64,000 nt of DNA from Adiantum capillus-veneris (GCA_014529385.2 CM043971.1:53851209-53915208); one strand, 5' to 3'; numbered from the stretch's first letter, positions 47,399 through 59,518 are shown. Numbers and translations are program-made. Notes: generated from the letters alone by a model not told the origin.

Positions 47399-50300
47399 TT
47401 AGCGTCTAGGATGCTGATTAGCAAAATCATAAAACTTGATATTCTCGGTTTCCCTTCCACGATCATTTGAGGTGTCTGAACACTCATTATCTGCATCATC
47501 ATTTACTTCCAGATGTTCAGAGGAGTTATAAAACTCTTCTCTTTCTGGTGATTCTATCATCTTATCTCCTCCTAGTATAATGCTTACAATGTAGTAGGGT
47601 AGCACATCATAGCCATCCTTATCGCAAAATTTTGTAGTTGGACTATCTGTAATGGTACAGACATCCAATGTTGCTAGTATGTGTTCCCATTCAAGAGGTT
47701 CCAAGGCATCTTCAGGGAAAGGTTCCGGAATATACTCCTTGTCCTCAATCGCTCTTTCTAAGACGCATTCCTCTCTTCTTAAGCTTCCACAATGTGAAGC
47801 TCCGCACATCCATAGCTCTTTTTGTTGCCCTAACCATGCTGGGAGTTCCGATCCTGCTACTGTAGCTGAATCAAACTCTTCACCACAGGTGTTTGGTTCA
47901 CATCCTTGTAACTATGGTCTTTCAGATGTATTTTAGTTGTTGTCTCGCCATGTCTGAGGCATATGTGATTGTAACCCCAATTTTGGACCACCTTCAATTG
48001 TCGCATGAATGGTCTTCCCAAGATGATCTCATAATTGTTCTTTTTGTTGAAATCGACTATTGCAAATGTATGCTCATACTCGATTCGGCACGAAGTGACA
48101 ATCACTTTTTCTAAGAGTCCTAGAGGCTTCTCCATGAACCCATCTACCAATTGCAATTTCATTATGGTAGCTCTTAAAGCTGGTTTTTCCCATTTTTTCT
48201 AGATTTCTTTGGTGTCGATAGCAACTCCTGCTCCACTGTCAAGAATAGCTTTGGAAACTACTCCTTGGAATTCTACTAGTAGCGCGGTGTTTCCATCTTC
48301 TCCCTCGCAATACTCTCCAACCTTGTTTAATGGTACTGGCCTAGTGTTTAGTTGAGGCGTATCCAACTCTCTGATTCCTTCCTGTAGCCTCAAGGTGGGG
48401 TCTTTCACTCCAAATTTTTCTAGGCATTTACCTACTGTGGTCCACATGTTGGGTCGCAACCTTAGGAGTTCGGCTAATGTAATTGTCCATGCCACCGGGG
48501 TGGACAATAACTCAATCAATCCTTGTGAATCCATCACTTTGTTAGAATAAAGTATTTGAGATGGGATTGCTTCACTTCAGACCTGGCTTCATACTCTCCT
48601 AAGTAAGAGGGTAAAGTTTTCAACGAGTCTGGTTGGCTGTGCCCCGAACTAATTGATCCCTGGTCTCTCCCTTGTGAATGTATCTCAAAGTTCATTTGTG
48701 ACCTTGCCTCAAATTCTTCAATAGGAGGTAAGGTCACATTCTTCTCTTTTCTCGTGCTATTCATGTGGTTACTCATCTTGTTAGCCTCGTTGGCCTCACG
48801 GATTTTCTTCCACAATTCATCTAGACCGTTACAGTCCTTACCCATTTCTGTCAATGTTTTCGGCTGGAACTCGTCACTTGCCTCATCTGTTGTATTTGGC
48901 ACTATGATAGGCTCTCCTCTGGACTCATAGGCATTCGTGAGTCTTTCCTTTGTTTCTACTTGTTCCTCTAAAGTTGGTTGGATAGGGGTTGGAGCTGGTA
49001 CTTCATGCCAATTTGCAGGTTTACCCAGCGGGTCTTCCATCATTGATTGAGCTGTTTCAATCATCTTTCTACACATTTCCAACCTTTGTTTTTCTGTTTC
49101 AGCATATGGATAATTCATCCACCTTTGCTCCTGGGTTTGGTTCTTTTTGAGTCTGGCTTCATAAGCTTTTAGAAGTGCATCCAACTGCTCATTTAACTTG
49201 TCTGCCAGTACTGATCCTCCTGATCCTGCACTTTTGGGCTCTGCTATTTCCTTGGGTGCTATGGTTGTTGTGGTGTGTGAGCTTAAGCTAGCTAGATCCT
49301 CTAACCGCTCTAATCTATCCTTTGTATGTTTTAACTCCTCGGATAGAGTTGTTTGCTCTCGTTCTTTCCTGGCTTTCATACGCGCCTTTCTAGCTTTCCA
49401 AGTGCTTCTCTGATTTTTCATATCTAAACTTTGGGCATCGGTTTTTGGCTCTTCAATTATGGATTTGTTTATCATTCTTTGAGCTTGGGCTCGTGTCACC
49501 GCCTGAATAGGTATGATTGTTTCATTTTCTGACCCTCCACTGGAAGGTACTGCTTCTAGCATGTTCAAGGTGGTTTTTGCTCCTTTGTTCGGGTTTTTAG
49601 GGCAATCGGGAATCAAATGAATAACTCCGCACTCGGTGCAATATGCGTTGACTCTAATGATTTCATCATGAGGACAATCTCTTAGCCAATGGTCTCCACC
49701 ACACTTGTAGCAGGGTCCCTTAGGTTGTTGAGGTGCTCCTTGAGCTCCCCTTTGTTGGTATGCATGTCTCTATTCGCCCATGCCTCCGTTGGCTATGAAC
49801 AACAATGTTCGTTAATCTAAGCTATATCTTCCTTCTCTTACTATCTTTGCAGCTGTTGGTGGTCATGTACTTCCTATCATGCTCCATGGTTCTGGAGTCG
49901 AGGGTTCTTCCGGTGGATAATAGACAGAGTTTGCTGCATATCCATTGGGATCTTCATAATATGCATGCATAGGCACCAAAGCCTTCTCCTCTGATTCGGT
50001 TACGGTTGGTGTGTATCTTATACTGACTGGTCGTAATCCTGGTAGGGGTGGTTGTTGCCCCAACACTGGTTGTGGTCTTTCTACACCTACAGGACCTAGT
50101 AGGTTGCCTACTTGATACCTAGGCATCGGTGGAACTTGAGGAGAAGCTACTTGAGCTTGGGGAGCGTAAGGTCTCTCTCTCACATATCCCTTGTTATAAT
50201 AACATTCCTCTGTCCCATGGTTTGTCCATTTTTGTTCAATAGCACACCACTTGGGCTGTTTAGCCTGGGGTTTGGTGTACACCACTTGTTATAATAACAT

Positions 50301-52316
50301 TCCTCTGTGCCATGGTTTGTCCATTTTTGTTCAATAGCACACCACTTGGGCTGTTTAGCCTGGGGTTTGGTGTACAAGTTAATCTTTTTTAGCACTTCCT
50401 CTACAAGCTGCTCTTGGTTTACAGCTACTTCTCTTTTCGGTGCTGTCTTAGAAGACTTGCTTCCACTTTGTTGTGAAGATGAATTGTCATCAAGGTCCTT
50501 GAACTCCCCCTCTTTGTAGATCGCACAATTGTCTACAAGGTAAAGAGCCTCCTTGGTCAACTCATTCAACTTCGTGCTCCTCTTCATATGTAAATCTTTC
50601 TGGAGATCCGCATTCCTTAGTCCTTGGATGAATATAAGCATAAGTTTGGACTGAGTTGGCAGTTCTTTCACAGGACAGAACTTAACATATCTTTTTAGTC
50701 TTAGGGCTGCCTTTTGTACAGATTCCCCATCTTTCTGTTTGAATTTATGGATTTTTGAGACGGTATTATGAGCTATCCCCCTTTGTGAGAATTCCTCTAT
50801 AAACTCGTCAAAAACTTCCTCCATAGACTCAAAGTCTCTACGCTCTACAGAGTCAAACCAAGTAGCAGCGTCATCCTCTAGGGTTAGTCCAAACCCTGCA
50901 AATTGGGTAGGGAAGTCTAACACATCTTCAGCTCTAATTACACGCACAGAGGCTGCTACATGATCTCTTGGGTCTCTGTTTCCTGTGTATTTCTTGTTTA
51001 CCCATTTTTGCACTTGAGAAGGTCTAATTCTACGATGGTCTACAAACCTCATCATTGGATCTCCACATCCTAATCGATATACCTCCTCAGGTCTTCTGTT
51101 AGTAGGTTGCTTCCTCTCCCATTGGTGCTCCTAAGCCATAATTTCTAACAGTTCTTGCCAGAGATGGTTCATCTCTTCGAACTCGTTCTATGGGTGGTCC
51201 TCCAGGCTCTGTTGACCCTTGAGTCTTTGGCTTACTCTCTCCTTGATACCTTGAATAGAGTGGTGGTTCTTGCAAATCCCTTAGCCCTCGTGCAGCTTGA
51301 TAACCATCTCGATTTTGATCTTGTTCCAATGTTGCACTCTTTCGAAGCCATTCCTGCAATGATGGCTGAGTTGCTAGTTGATTTTGATTGTTGAACGTCT
51401 GCGGTCGGGTAGAATGTGAGGTAGTGTCATAATCTTCTGAAAAGGGATTCGTCGACTTGGTAGGGGTGTAGGTGGCTCTTGGCACTTCGTCTGTGGCATA
51501 TGTTGATGCTCCTACGATCGTCGCCTTTTCTACCTCCTCTGGGAGAATACGTTGGTATTCTCGTCCGTATCTGTCAACAAAAACTATACCCTTCCCCATA
51601 GCAGTTTCATAAGAGAATAAGTAAAGAACCTTGTCCTTGCTTAACACGTTTAAGTATGGTTATTTGCAGCGAAAGTAAGCGACTATTCCCTCACTCTCAT
51701 GCTTATAGATTCCCACATTCTCATTATTAGTTGAAACCCTGGTTGTTTTCTTATCATACATAAAAATTGCTCCAGGTCGATCAATGTTTGGTGGCGGTTC
51801 TTGAGCTTCTGAAACCATTTTCCCTTTCACCACGTTATCTCCATATCTGTTGTAATCTTCAAGGTTACTGATTATCAGATAGTGGTTCCCCTTTTTGTCT
51901 CGGAATCTATCTCCATCATCATAGACTCGAATTATCTCCAATCTCTGAGCTGGCCTTTCTTCAATACAAATGCACTTGCGTCCTTGATAGTCAGAATAGA
52001 CTAGGGCTCCCCTCGAGTTTGTTCCCTCTAAGAAGATCACAGTGAGCTTGGAATCATTCAAAGGATTTAGGGAGGTGCTTCCTCCTGGCATTGGTCCATC
52101 ATAGGTGAAACCTCTTGGCTGTTGACTACCCATCATGAAGAAAGATTTGTCTGATGAAGTGTCAGTATCACTACTTTCCTCAATAATCGGTGCTAGTGGA
52201 TCTAGCCTTCCCTGAGTTACACTCTCTTCGGTGGACACTAAGCTACCTTGGTCACCTGCCCCCTTATGGTCTCTACAAATGTATCTTCCTGATCTTAAAT
52301 TCATCAAACTTGTCAA
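47399..52316 (-). mobile_element. gag and protease region of element 2
   Basis: From right to left: N-terminal domain, capsid-like part (50.2-51.1 kb, helix pattern DDAATWFDSVERRDF and SVQKAALRLKRYVKF), paired zinc knuckles near 49.6-49.7 kb, a charged linker, retropepsin near 48.2 kb (ILDSGAG, ILGRPFMRQL) and the KFCDKDGYDVLPYY tail near 47.6 kb. Collinear with the gag-protease part of element 1. Several breaks. Confidence 0.85.
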
Positions 52317-52735
52317 TGCAATTTACCACAAATCCAACCACTCACCTGGCAAAGGATCAGTCTTCGCACAACTTCTTGCTTTGCTGTTGAATATACCTGT
52401 ACACAAGCGTTTAATTTCGGCAATCGAATCAAAGCATTTAACTGCTAGAGGTTATCTTAGTAATGATTGGTATAACTGGAGAGTTAATCTCAACCACTAC
52501 TGTATTTTATACACTGCTGATGTTCTGGATTAGGTCTGCTAATCTGGAACTGTACTTCCCTCGGATGTTGGTCAATTTACATGAAAAAGTCTGAATTCAG
52601 TCTTTGCTCCGTCAAATGGACAAACAAGGTCCAAATTCACTTCTGAAAGAAGCTCTAGAACCCTTAAGCCAAATGGAATCTCACTGTCTAAGCCCAATCA
52701 AATTTTCTCTTCACTAGGCCCCAATAGACATCCTA

Positions 52736-53083
52736 CACGTAGGATGTCTCCTATTTTGTTTTGCTTGGATTTTTGCACTATGGATTCCCCTTGATGTGCT
52801 GAGTCCACACCTGTTTTTACTTTTTGATTTGGACACCTATAAGCTGGTCAATGGATCAGAAATTGACTAGGAGGCTTGCCTCAGGCTCTACAACACCTTG
52901 CTATGTCCATAGTCAGTTTCTGGCTACAATTTCTTGCTTTAGACATACTACGCGTAGGATGTCTTTTTCATCAGAATGGCTTCAAATTCAAAACACAGGC
53001 TAATCTGGTGGGACCTCAGGCTAATCTGGTGGACCTGAGGTCCCACCAGATTATCCTGTAGACATCCTACGCGTAGGATGTCT
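52736..53083 (-). repeat. Palindromic boxes in the leader of element 2
   Basis: Copies of the 24-bp box at 52,736-52,759 (one change), 52,941-52,964 (one change) and 53,060-53,083 (perfect), spaced 205 and 119 bp. They lie between primer site and gag, the same place as the array in element 1. Confidence 0.88.
53001..53053. repeat. Perfect 19-bp inverted repeat in leader of element 2
   Basis: TAATCTGGTGGGACCTCAG (53,001-53,019) and its exact reverse complement (53,035-53,053) around a 15-nt loop, sitting between two palindromic boxes. A strong RNA hairpin is expected in the leader transcript. Confidence 0.85.
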
Positions 53084-53611
53084 CCTGGCTTGAAATTAAA
53101 TTTTGTCCTGACAGAAATGCTCCTGATGCTCTGCAGCTCTATCAAAAACACTCACAGTAACTTTTGGACTTCACTTCAGCTTTCAAACACACTTTTGCGT
53201 CTTTTTGCATCTTTTACAAACTTGTGATGAATTTACCAAGCAAGTATACATGCATGAAGTGCTCTAGATCCTGAATCATGATGTCCTACTTACTCTACTC
53301 CTACTGATCATGTGAAATGGTGATAATGGTGTTTTGGTTGCTTTCTAGCCTCTCCAGACTCTCAAGCTCTCCTCTCACCACTTCTACCACTCCAACTCCT
53401 ACTCAAGAACTCAACTAGTACCTAAAAGTATCTCAGTCTACCTAAATCTACCCAAGTCGAAGGATCTAGGCCAGACACACGCTTCCTAGATTCCCTCTAA
53501 GACCTAGAGAGTCCTCCACCCTCTGATCCTATCTAAATGAAAAACGAAACTCTTGGCAAGCCAAAAATCCCTATCCTCAAGGACTAGTCTCGATCACCTA
53601 CCTAAGGTTTT

Positions 53612-53631
53612 CATCCCCGGTAGCGGCACCA
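53612..53631 (-). promoter_or_regulatory. Primer binding site of element 2, tRNA-Asp type
   Basis: The - strand reads TGGTGCCGCTACCGGGGATG, starting one base inside the 5' LTR. It matches the tRNA-Asp 3' end with a few changes; the tRNA copy at 36,667 confirms the primer. Confidence 0.8.
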
Positions 53632-53632
53632 A

Positions 53633-54569
53633 TGTTGGACGGATACGCCGCGACGGACGTCAGCACAGTGAGAACTCACCTAACAAGATTTGTCAGCTAA
53701 GGACGAAGCTCGACCCGCAGGCACGTGGAAGCAAGTATAAGGTGTCAACCTACACTCGACCGACTCCTAACTAATTCCTACAGAGGTCTCTACCCATTGT
53801 CTAAGTCACAGCCTTCAAGAGTGCATAAGAGGAAACTTCCTACAACACTTTCTAGAGCTAAACACCCATCAAACAATCTCAAAACACCACAGAACTTGAA
53901 GGAGACCCTACTATCTCCAATAGGTCGCTCTCCCTAAGGTCTATGAACCAAAACCCCAATCCAAAACACCCGGTGCAAAATCACGTAGGATGTCTGGCCG
54001 AAATTTGCAGGTCTCCGTTTTCGAAATCTAAAGTACCTAATGTGTAGCTCTACTCAATGTGAACCGTGGATATGCTGCAATGCAAAATTGGACAGTGTGT
54101 GCTCACCAAATCACCAGATGAAGCTTGTAGAAGGAGCTCGCAAAACCAAACCATACGCGTGTAATGTAGGTATCGGCGCGTGGCTCTTGTCTTGGGCAAC
54201 ATGCAGCTCTTCTCCGCACTCGATTTCGACCAGCGGTTCACACGTAGTGTCAAGATGAAGATCACACTCTCTCTCGTACATAGTACGCTCACTCAGAGAC
54301 TTCAAAACTCTTCTTTTTTTTTTTAAATGACAAAAGGTTTTTTATTAAGGTCAAAAAGTGGTATAAATACCTTACAATTCTCAAACCCTAAAGTTCCAAA
54401 TCAACCATCTACTCAATCTAACTATCAAAACTGGGATACAATCTGGAAACTTCTGTAAGCCCCAATATTTACAAGGTGAAATGTCGAGTTTTCTCAATAA
54501 ACGAATGATTACAAAAAATGATAATCTGTCGAGTAGTCAATTTCCGTAGGGTGTGTCCAGCTTCTAACA
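53633..54569 (-). repeat. 5' LTR of element 2
   Basis: 937 bp, collinear with 35,283-36,221. Carries the half-box near 53,975-53,990. Confidence 0.93.
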
Positions 54570-54598
54570 CACCACATTGAGAAGCACAAAGAATCATG

Positions 54599-55185
54599 TT
54601 AATCTAGAGAGCTAGCATTTCGGAGAGTATGTGTAAGTACAAATTCTGAAACAGTCAATGGGCTGAAATACAAATTCTCCAGATAAGGGATCAAAATGTT
54701 CTCTAGATAAAAGTCATGCTGATGACCTTCCAATGAGGGTGGGGAGAGAGTGGTGCCCAGTGGATTTAGCAAGCCCTTTTGGGGTGTGTCATCTATCAAC
54801 AAAGTGTTCATATCATCATGTGGGACATGGATTCGGAAAAAAGGTTTATAGAATAGCAATACATTTGGTTGGGCAGGGTTGTAGTGGACTTCAATGTAAA
54901 CACACTCCTTCTGCGAATACAAAAAAATCAAATTGCAAACATTCGCTTCCCACTACGTTGCAAATAATATTTACAAGGGGATTGAGGCTTCTCTGTAGCA
55001 TAGAGGACCATATGGCAATCCAGAACCTTGTTAGTGGAAACTATATAAATTCCTTGGCTCTTGGACACACAATACATCTGCAATCGCAAATCCTGAAAAG
55101 GCGCAGGTTGATAACTTCTGGTGGGGATTATACGGCTCCCAAAACATCAACAATCGGTTGATGTCCAAAATAATCAGTCTTTGCA
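54599..55185 (-). pseudogene. FCP1/NIF-like HAD phosphatase fragment
   Basis: The - strand near 55,144-55,181 reads LIILDINRLLM, a HAD motif I of the D-x-N kind found in plant FCP1-like proteins. About 350 bp on, 54,931-54,599 is open and holds LLIDDTPQKGLLNP (near 54,770-54,812), the motif III D-D signature with the typical NP-x-GT continuation of NLI-interacting-factor phosphatases. These enzymes dephosphorylate proteins such as the RNA polymerase II tail. The part between the motifs is out of frame or intronic, and motif II was not found. Read as a captured or decayed gene piece downstream of the Ulp1-like gene, same strand. Confidence 0.55.
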
Positions 55186-55620
55186 AACATTTTGTAAAAC
55201 AAATAATTAGTTAGACAATAGGTTGACTTTCATATTCTTTAATATAGGTAATTACCATAAAAATCATAGGGTTGTCTAGCAAGGGTCCATACTTGGTTTG
55301 CCTGCCATCAAGGTTGTCTTGTCCAGTGTTCAAATCTTAGACCATCTTTTCTTCTTCTGCTGCTATTTGAGACTCTTGTGTCTCCAATGTCGAGGGATGC
55401 ATTGCACCTGAATCTGCTTCTAATGTGCTATGATCTATTTGTGTCTCAGGCATAAAAAACTCTTGATTTTCTTATTTAATAGGTGGAGGTGTGGCAGAGG
55501 TATTCTCTGCTTGAGGGTTAAAGTGTTCTTTTTGAGCCCCTCCCTCTGCACAAACTTCTCCTCCTGAAACCCTCCAAGTGTAGAGTGAGTTTCAACATCT
55601 AATTCTTTCTTAGTCCCTCA

Positions 55621-56843
55621 CTATGTGTGATCTTGCTCCTGTGTGGGCTTCCCTTCTCCCTCTACATCATTTTTCATCTCAAATGTCCCTTTCTCCTCTT
55701 GCTCTTGTCCTCTCTCAGCTGCCCTTATGGAATCTGTTTGTTGCAGTTGATCAGCAGTCATCAGTAACTCTACCACGTGGTCATCCAATAGGGTTTGATC
55801 TGCATCTATGCTAACAATATGTGATATTGCAAGCAGATGTTGGATTAGGGTGGCACGGTATCGGTGCAAATATTCTATGGTGTACTTCTCCAATGCACTC
55901 TACAAAAGACAAAACAAAAACAAAAAGGAACTGAGACACAACTTGGTCCAAATTCTCACAATGTTATAGTAATGCTGTGCAAAATGCATACCTTTGACAT
56001 GAATGGATTTAATGCAAAGAAGCTTTGCTGCAGTATAAAATCATTATGGAGGAGGCATCTCCATCCACACGAGTTGCCATCAATCTGTAAAGGCACAGTG
56101 ACTTCCTTAATTTCTGCCATGTATAGCTCTAGATTCCCGCATAGCCTTTCATATGGATGCAGCACTCTCTTTACGCATCTGCAAGCAAGAGGAGTTGGTA
56201 TGTCTCCATTGACTATCAAATATAAAACCAATTTGTAATTATCAATACTCACAATCTCAATTCTAGATGCGTTGCTCGAATTGAGTTTAGTGTCCAGACA
56301 GCTGGCTTGTCAAGTTCAATGCACACAAGGCTCCAGTGGTGGTTGCTCTCGTATGGAAAAATTATGGTTGTTACTTGTAGCATTGGACAATGAGAAAGCC
56401 ACTTCTCAAATGTTCCGACAGGGGTATTTTTCATTCGGAGTAAGGGAGAGATCTGGGAATCCAATATATATATTTTTGCATGGCATTGTGGAGGTACCTG
56501 GCTCTTTATCAAACTACAAGACAGCTTGATTTTGTTAGTCTCTAGCCTCAAGGGTGAATAAAAATATGCTAGAGCTAGTGAAAGCATCTTACTTCATGAA
56601 GATATATACAATTGAATCTATGATTTGAGCCTCTGGATCCCGCAATATATTGATATCCGTGGAATCTAGTGCAAGTCTTCTTATACCATCTTCTAGTTGT
56701 ATATCTACTCTTAAACCTTGCTCCATAGAATATAATATTTTGTTGTTACTGACATCGATTTTGTGTGTTACAATATGGTAGCTGTTAACCTCTTCTTCTA
56801 TAGCATGTGTTGCCTTTCCCTTCTCTTTCAGTTTATTTAACTC
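55621..56843 (-). CDS. Ulp1-like (C48) cysteine protease, four exons
   Basis: Reading continues from the H3-like ORF in the same frame after its TAA stop. Exon 1 runs to 56,593 and ends in the Ulp1 entry helix (IIDSIVYIFM). Introns are 56,514-56,592 (79 bp, GTAAGA…TTGTAG), 56,179-56,252 (74 bp, GTGAGT…TTGCAG) and 55,900-55,991 (92 bp, GTATGC…TTGTAG). Exon 2 holds the catalytic His (HHWSLV, near 56,335) and TLNSI where DS is usual. Exon 3 holds the Gln and Cys (VPLQIDGNSCG, near 56,070). The last exon is acidic and ends at the stop at 55,621-55,623. Asp replaced by Asn may lower but need not abolish activity. C48 enzymes cleave SUMO-type tags and are often carried by plant Mutator-like transposons. 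Confidence 0.75.
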
Positions 56844-57419
56844 TTATGCATGCTGGTTTTCCTGTTCAGCCCTGGCCCTGGTATTCATTTCATGGGTGAC
56901 TTCTACAATCTTCACCGCCTCTAGCTTTGATGGAGCAATAAGCAAAATTTCTTTCATTTTATTATATATAAATTCGTTGGGCTGGAGCAGCTTGTCATAT
57001 CTCCATCTTACCCTTTTCAGAGTTTTACTGTCTTTGTCCATAATTGTTACCCTGTGTGCATGTGCTGCAACAATTGTTATGTCATTGAAATATTCCATCA
57101 AAAAATCCTTTGCTGCCTCTTGTAGTGCTAGCAGTGCAACAGGTTTCCACCTCATTGTACCAAAACATGCTTCCTCACATATTGACCTGACCAGTCTTTG
57201 GAATGGAAGCTTTGGTACTAGAAGCTCAATACATTTCCGAGACTTCCTGATTCCCTTAAACAGTCTGATGTGTCTTTGTAGCCTATTCATCCTTGGAGCT
57301 TTCAAGATTTTCATTGGCTTCCTCGGTCTCTTCTTTTTACTACCAGGTCTTCCTCTTACTTTAGCAGCCAGACCTGGTCCTTTCCCTGCCTTCCTCGCAG
57401 TCGTCTTTGTTCTTGCCAT
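56844..57419 (-). CDS. Divergent histone H3-fold protein, CENH3-like, with C-terminal extension
   Basis: 191 codons, ATG at 57,419. The N terminus is ARTKTTARK, the canonical H3 start with one change, keeping K4 and K9. A basic tail of about 50 residues follows. The histone fold spans about residues 55-135: GIRKSRKCIELLVPKLPFQRLVR (αN-α1), ALLALQEAAKDFL (α2) and HAHRVTIMDKD (loop 2-α3). CENH3-like signs are a loop 1 one residue longer than H3, RW at residues 90-91 where H3 has RF and CENH3 has a Trp, and a diverged tail. Against a standard CENH3: KLPFQRLVR is H3-like and the last 50 residues are an unknown extension. It sits upstream of, and in frame with, the Ulp1-like gene. A long (GA)n lies just upstream of the ATG. 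Could be a transposon-captured or decayed CENH3/H3 copy. Confidence 0.8.
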   Translation of the reverse strand: MARTKTTARKAGKGPGLAAKVRGRPGSKKKRPRKPMKILKAPRMNRLQRHIRLFKGIRKSRKCIELLVPKLPFQRLVRSICEEACFGTMRWKPVALLALQEAAKDFLMEYFNDITIVAAHAHRVTIMDKDSKTLKRVRWRYDKLLQPNEFIYNKMKEILLIAPSKLEAVKIVEVTHEMNTRARAEQENQHA

Positions 57420-57431
57420 TTACCTGTAAGG

Positions 57432-57931
<500 letters not shown>

Positions 57932-57934
<3 letters not shown>

Positions 57935-58362
57935 CACCCCACTAGAGGCATTATGGTGCACGAGAGTGAGTTTCATAGAGTCAAATCTGTGCGCCGTTGT
58001 GCACACGAAGGGGCAGACAACATTAAAATTCATTTCTATCACACCCAGTGAAAAAGTGTCAATATGGTGCGTGTAAGACGTTTAGCTAAAACGTAGAGTC
58101 ATGTCTGCACGCCATTGTGGAAACCCGGCATATATTTGGAAGGTTGTTATTTTGGGAAGTTTACCAGTCCCAATAACATACCATTTCAAGTTAATGATTC
58201 ACACATACACCCACAACACTACTCTCTGTCTCCATCTCTCTCTCTCATACCTGAAAGTATGGGTGGTTAGCAATACCCTCTGCCTTGTCACCTTCTGCGC
58301 TACTTTTTGAGTTGTTGATCTTCACTGCCTCTCTGTCTCTCGTGAAGGATGTTTGCACTACT

Positions 58363-58416
<54 letters not shown>

Positions 58417-58458
58417 ATGAAGTTTGTAAGCTGCAGCCTGTATCTTCTTCTACTTACC

Positions 58459-58460
<2 letters not shown>
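57932..58460. other. Spacer between microsatellites, no gene
   Basis: Unique sequence with a further (CT)n at about 58,368-58,413. No coding signal found. Confidence 0.5.
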
Positions 58461-58513
<53 letters not shown>

Positions 58514-58828
58514 GACGAGGCTGTAAATTCTTCTTCTCAGTTTGACACGTGTAAAGCATGTAGTTATTATCTGTGCATGTTGTTAACGGTACTAGAATGA
58601 TATGAGAGAGAGAGAGAGATACCCTAGAATGATATGAGAGAGAGAGAGAGAGACCCTAGAATGATATGTGTGTGAGAGAGAGAGATACCCTAGAGAGAGA
58701 TACTCTCTATCTCTCTCTCTCTCATATCATTCTAGAGAGTATCTCTCTCTAGAATGATATGAGAGAGAGAGAGATAGAGAGTATCTCTCTCTAGGGTATC
58801 TCTCTCTCTCACACACATATCATTCTAG

Positions 58829-58920
<92 letters not shown>

Positions 58921-59038
58921 CATTCTAGGGTCTCTCTCTCTCTCTCTCATATCATTCTAGTACCGTTAACAACATGCACAGATAATAACTACATGCTTTA
59001 CACGTGTCAAACTGAGAAGAAGAATTTACAGCCTCGTC

Positions 59039-59090
<52 letters not shown>
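58461..59090. repeat. ~630-bp palindrome (fold-back) built on (CT)n/(GA)n
   Basis: CATGACGAGGCTGTAAATTC… from 58,511 is mirrored as its reverse complement ending at 59,041. The match covers about 95 bp of unique sequence on each side, continuing inward through repeated TAGAATGATAT units and outward through (CT)n versus (GA)n. The centre is near 58,776 with a loop of about 15 nt. The right arm has a longer CT expansion (58,831-58,916), so the arms are unequal only in repeat length. Confidence 0.9.
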
Positions 59091-59091
<1 letters not shown>

Positions 59092-59227
59092 GCTGGTTGA
59101 GACAGAGACACATAGAGAGTGTGAGGGAGAGGCCAAGCCCAGGAATCGGATCTTGAAGGTCGCCATGCCAAGCCCAGGAAAAGGTAATCCCTCAGAGTTT
59201 TCTTTGGGGAGAGAGAGAGAGAGATCC

Positions 59228-59518
59228 ACGACAATTTGGGATGGTATTATGGTGCGCAGACGGCTCTTTTTTATAGGCCGATTGTCTTTTGCGCGCCATA
59301 GGGCACCAAAAGGTTTGTTGGGAGATAAGCAGTCAAATCTAACCAACACAGAGTCAGGGAGAGAAGTCCCTCTTTCTATTTGTTGTCCTATGTCTCATAT
59401 TTATCTGATGATCGTTCTTCCGCGCCGTGGAGCATATAAGGGGTAAAAATCAAATAAAATGAGCTACTATAAGTAACCTCTATTTATAAAAAAAACATGA
59501 CCTGTGAAATGAATCTGT

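Larger units (their letters stand above)
35283..54569 (-). mobile_element. Element 2: giant Ty3-type LTR retrotransposon with extra modules
   Basis: 19.3 kb bounded by LTRs 35,283-36,221 and 53,633-54,569, flanked by AACCA and CACCA (4 of 5 match). On the - strand: LTR, tRNA-Asp-type primer site, leader with palindromic boxes, gag with zinc knuckles, retropepsin, RT, RNase H, integrase, second retropepsin-like domain, W-x-P-K repeats, a second palindrome array, an extra 3' ORF, purine tract and LTR. A tRNA-LTR fusion is inserted in the 3' part. Domain order and primer suggest a non-chromovirus (Athila/Tat-like) relative, but the extra modules are unusual. LTRs differ by a few percent; the frames have multiple breaks. 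Confidence 0.9.

Noticed and set aside
54040-54305. Small frames within the element 2 LTR copies
   Set aside because: The same frames appear in each LTR only because the LTRs are duplicates; no domain.
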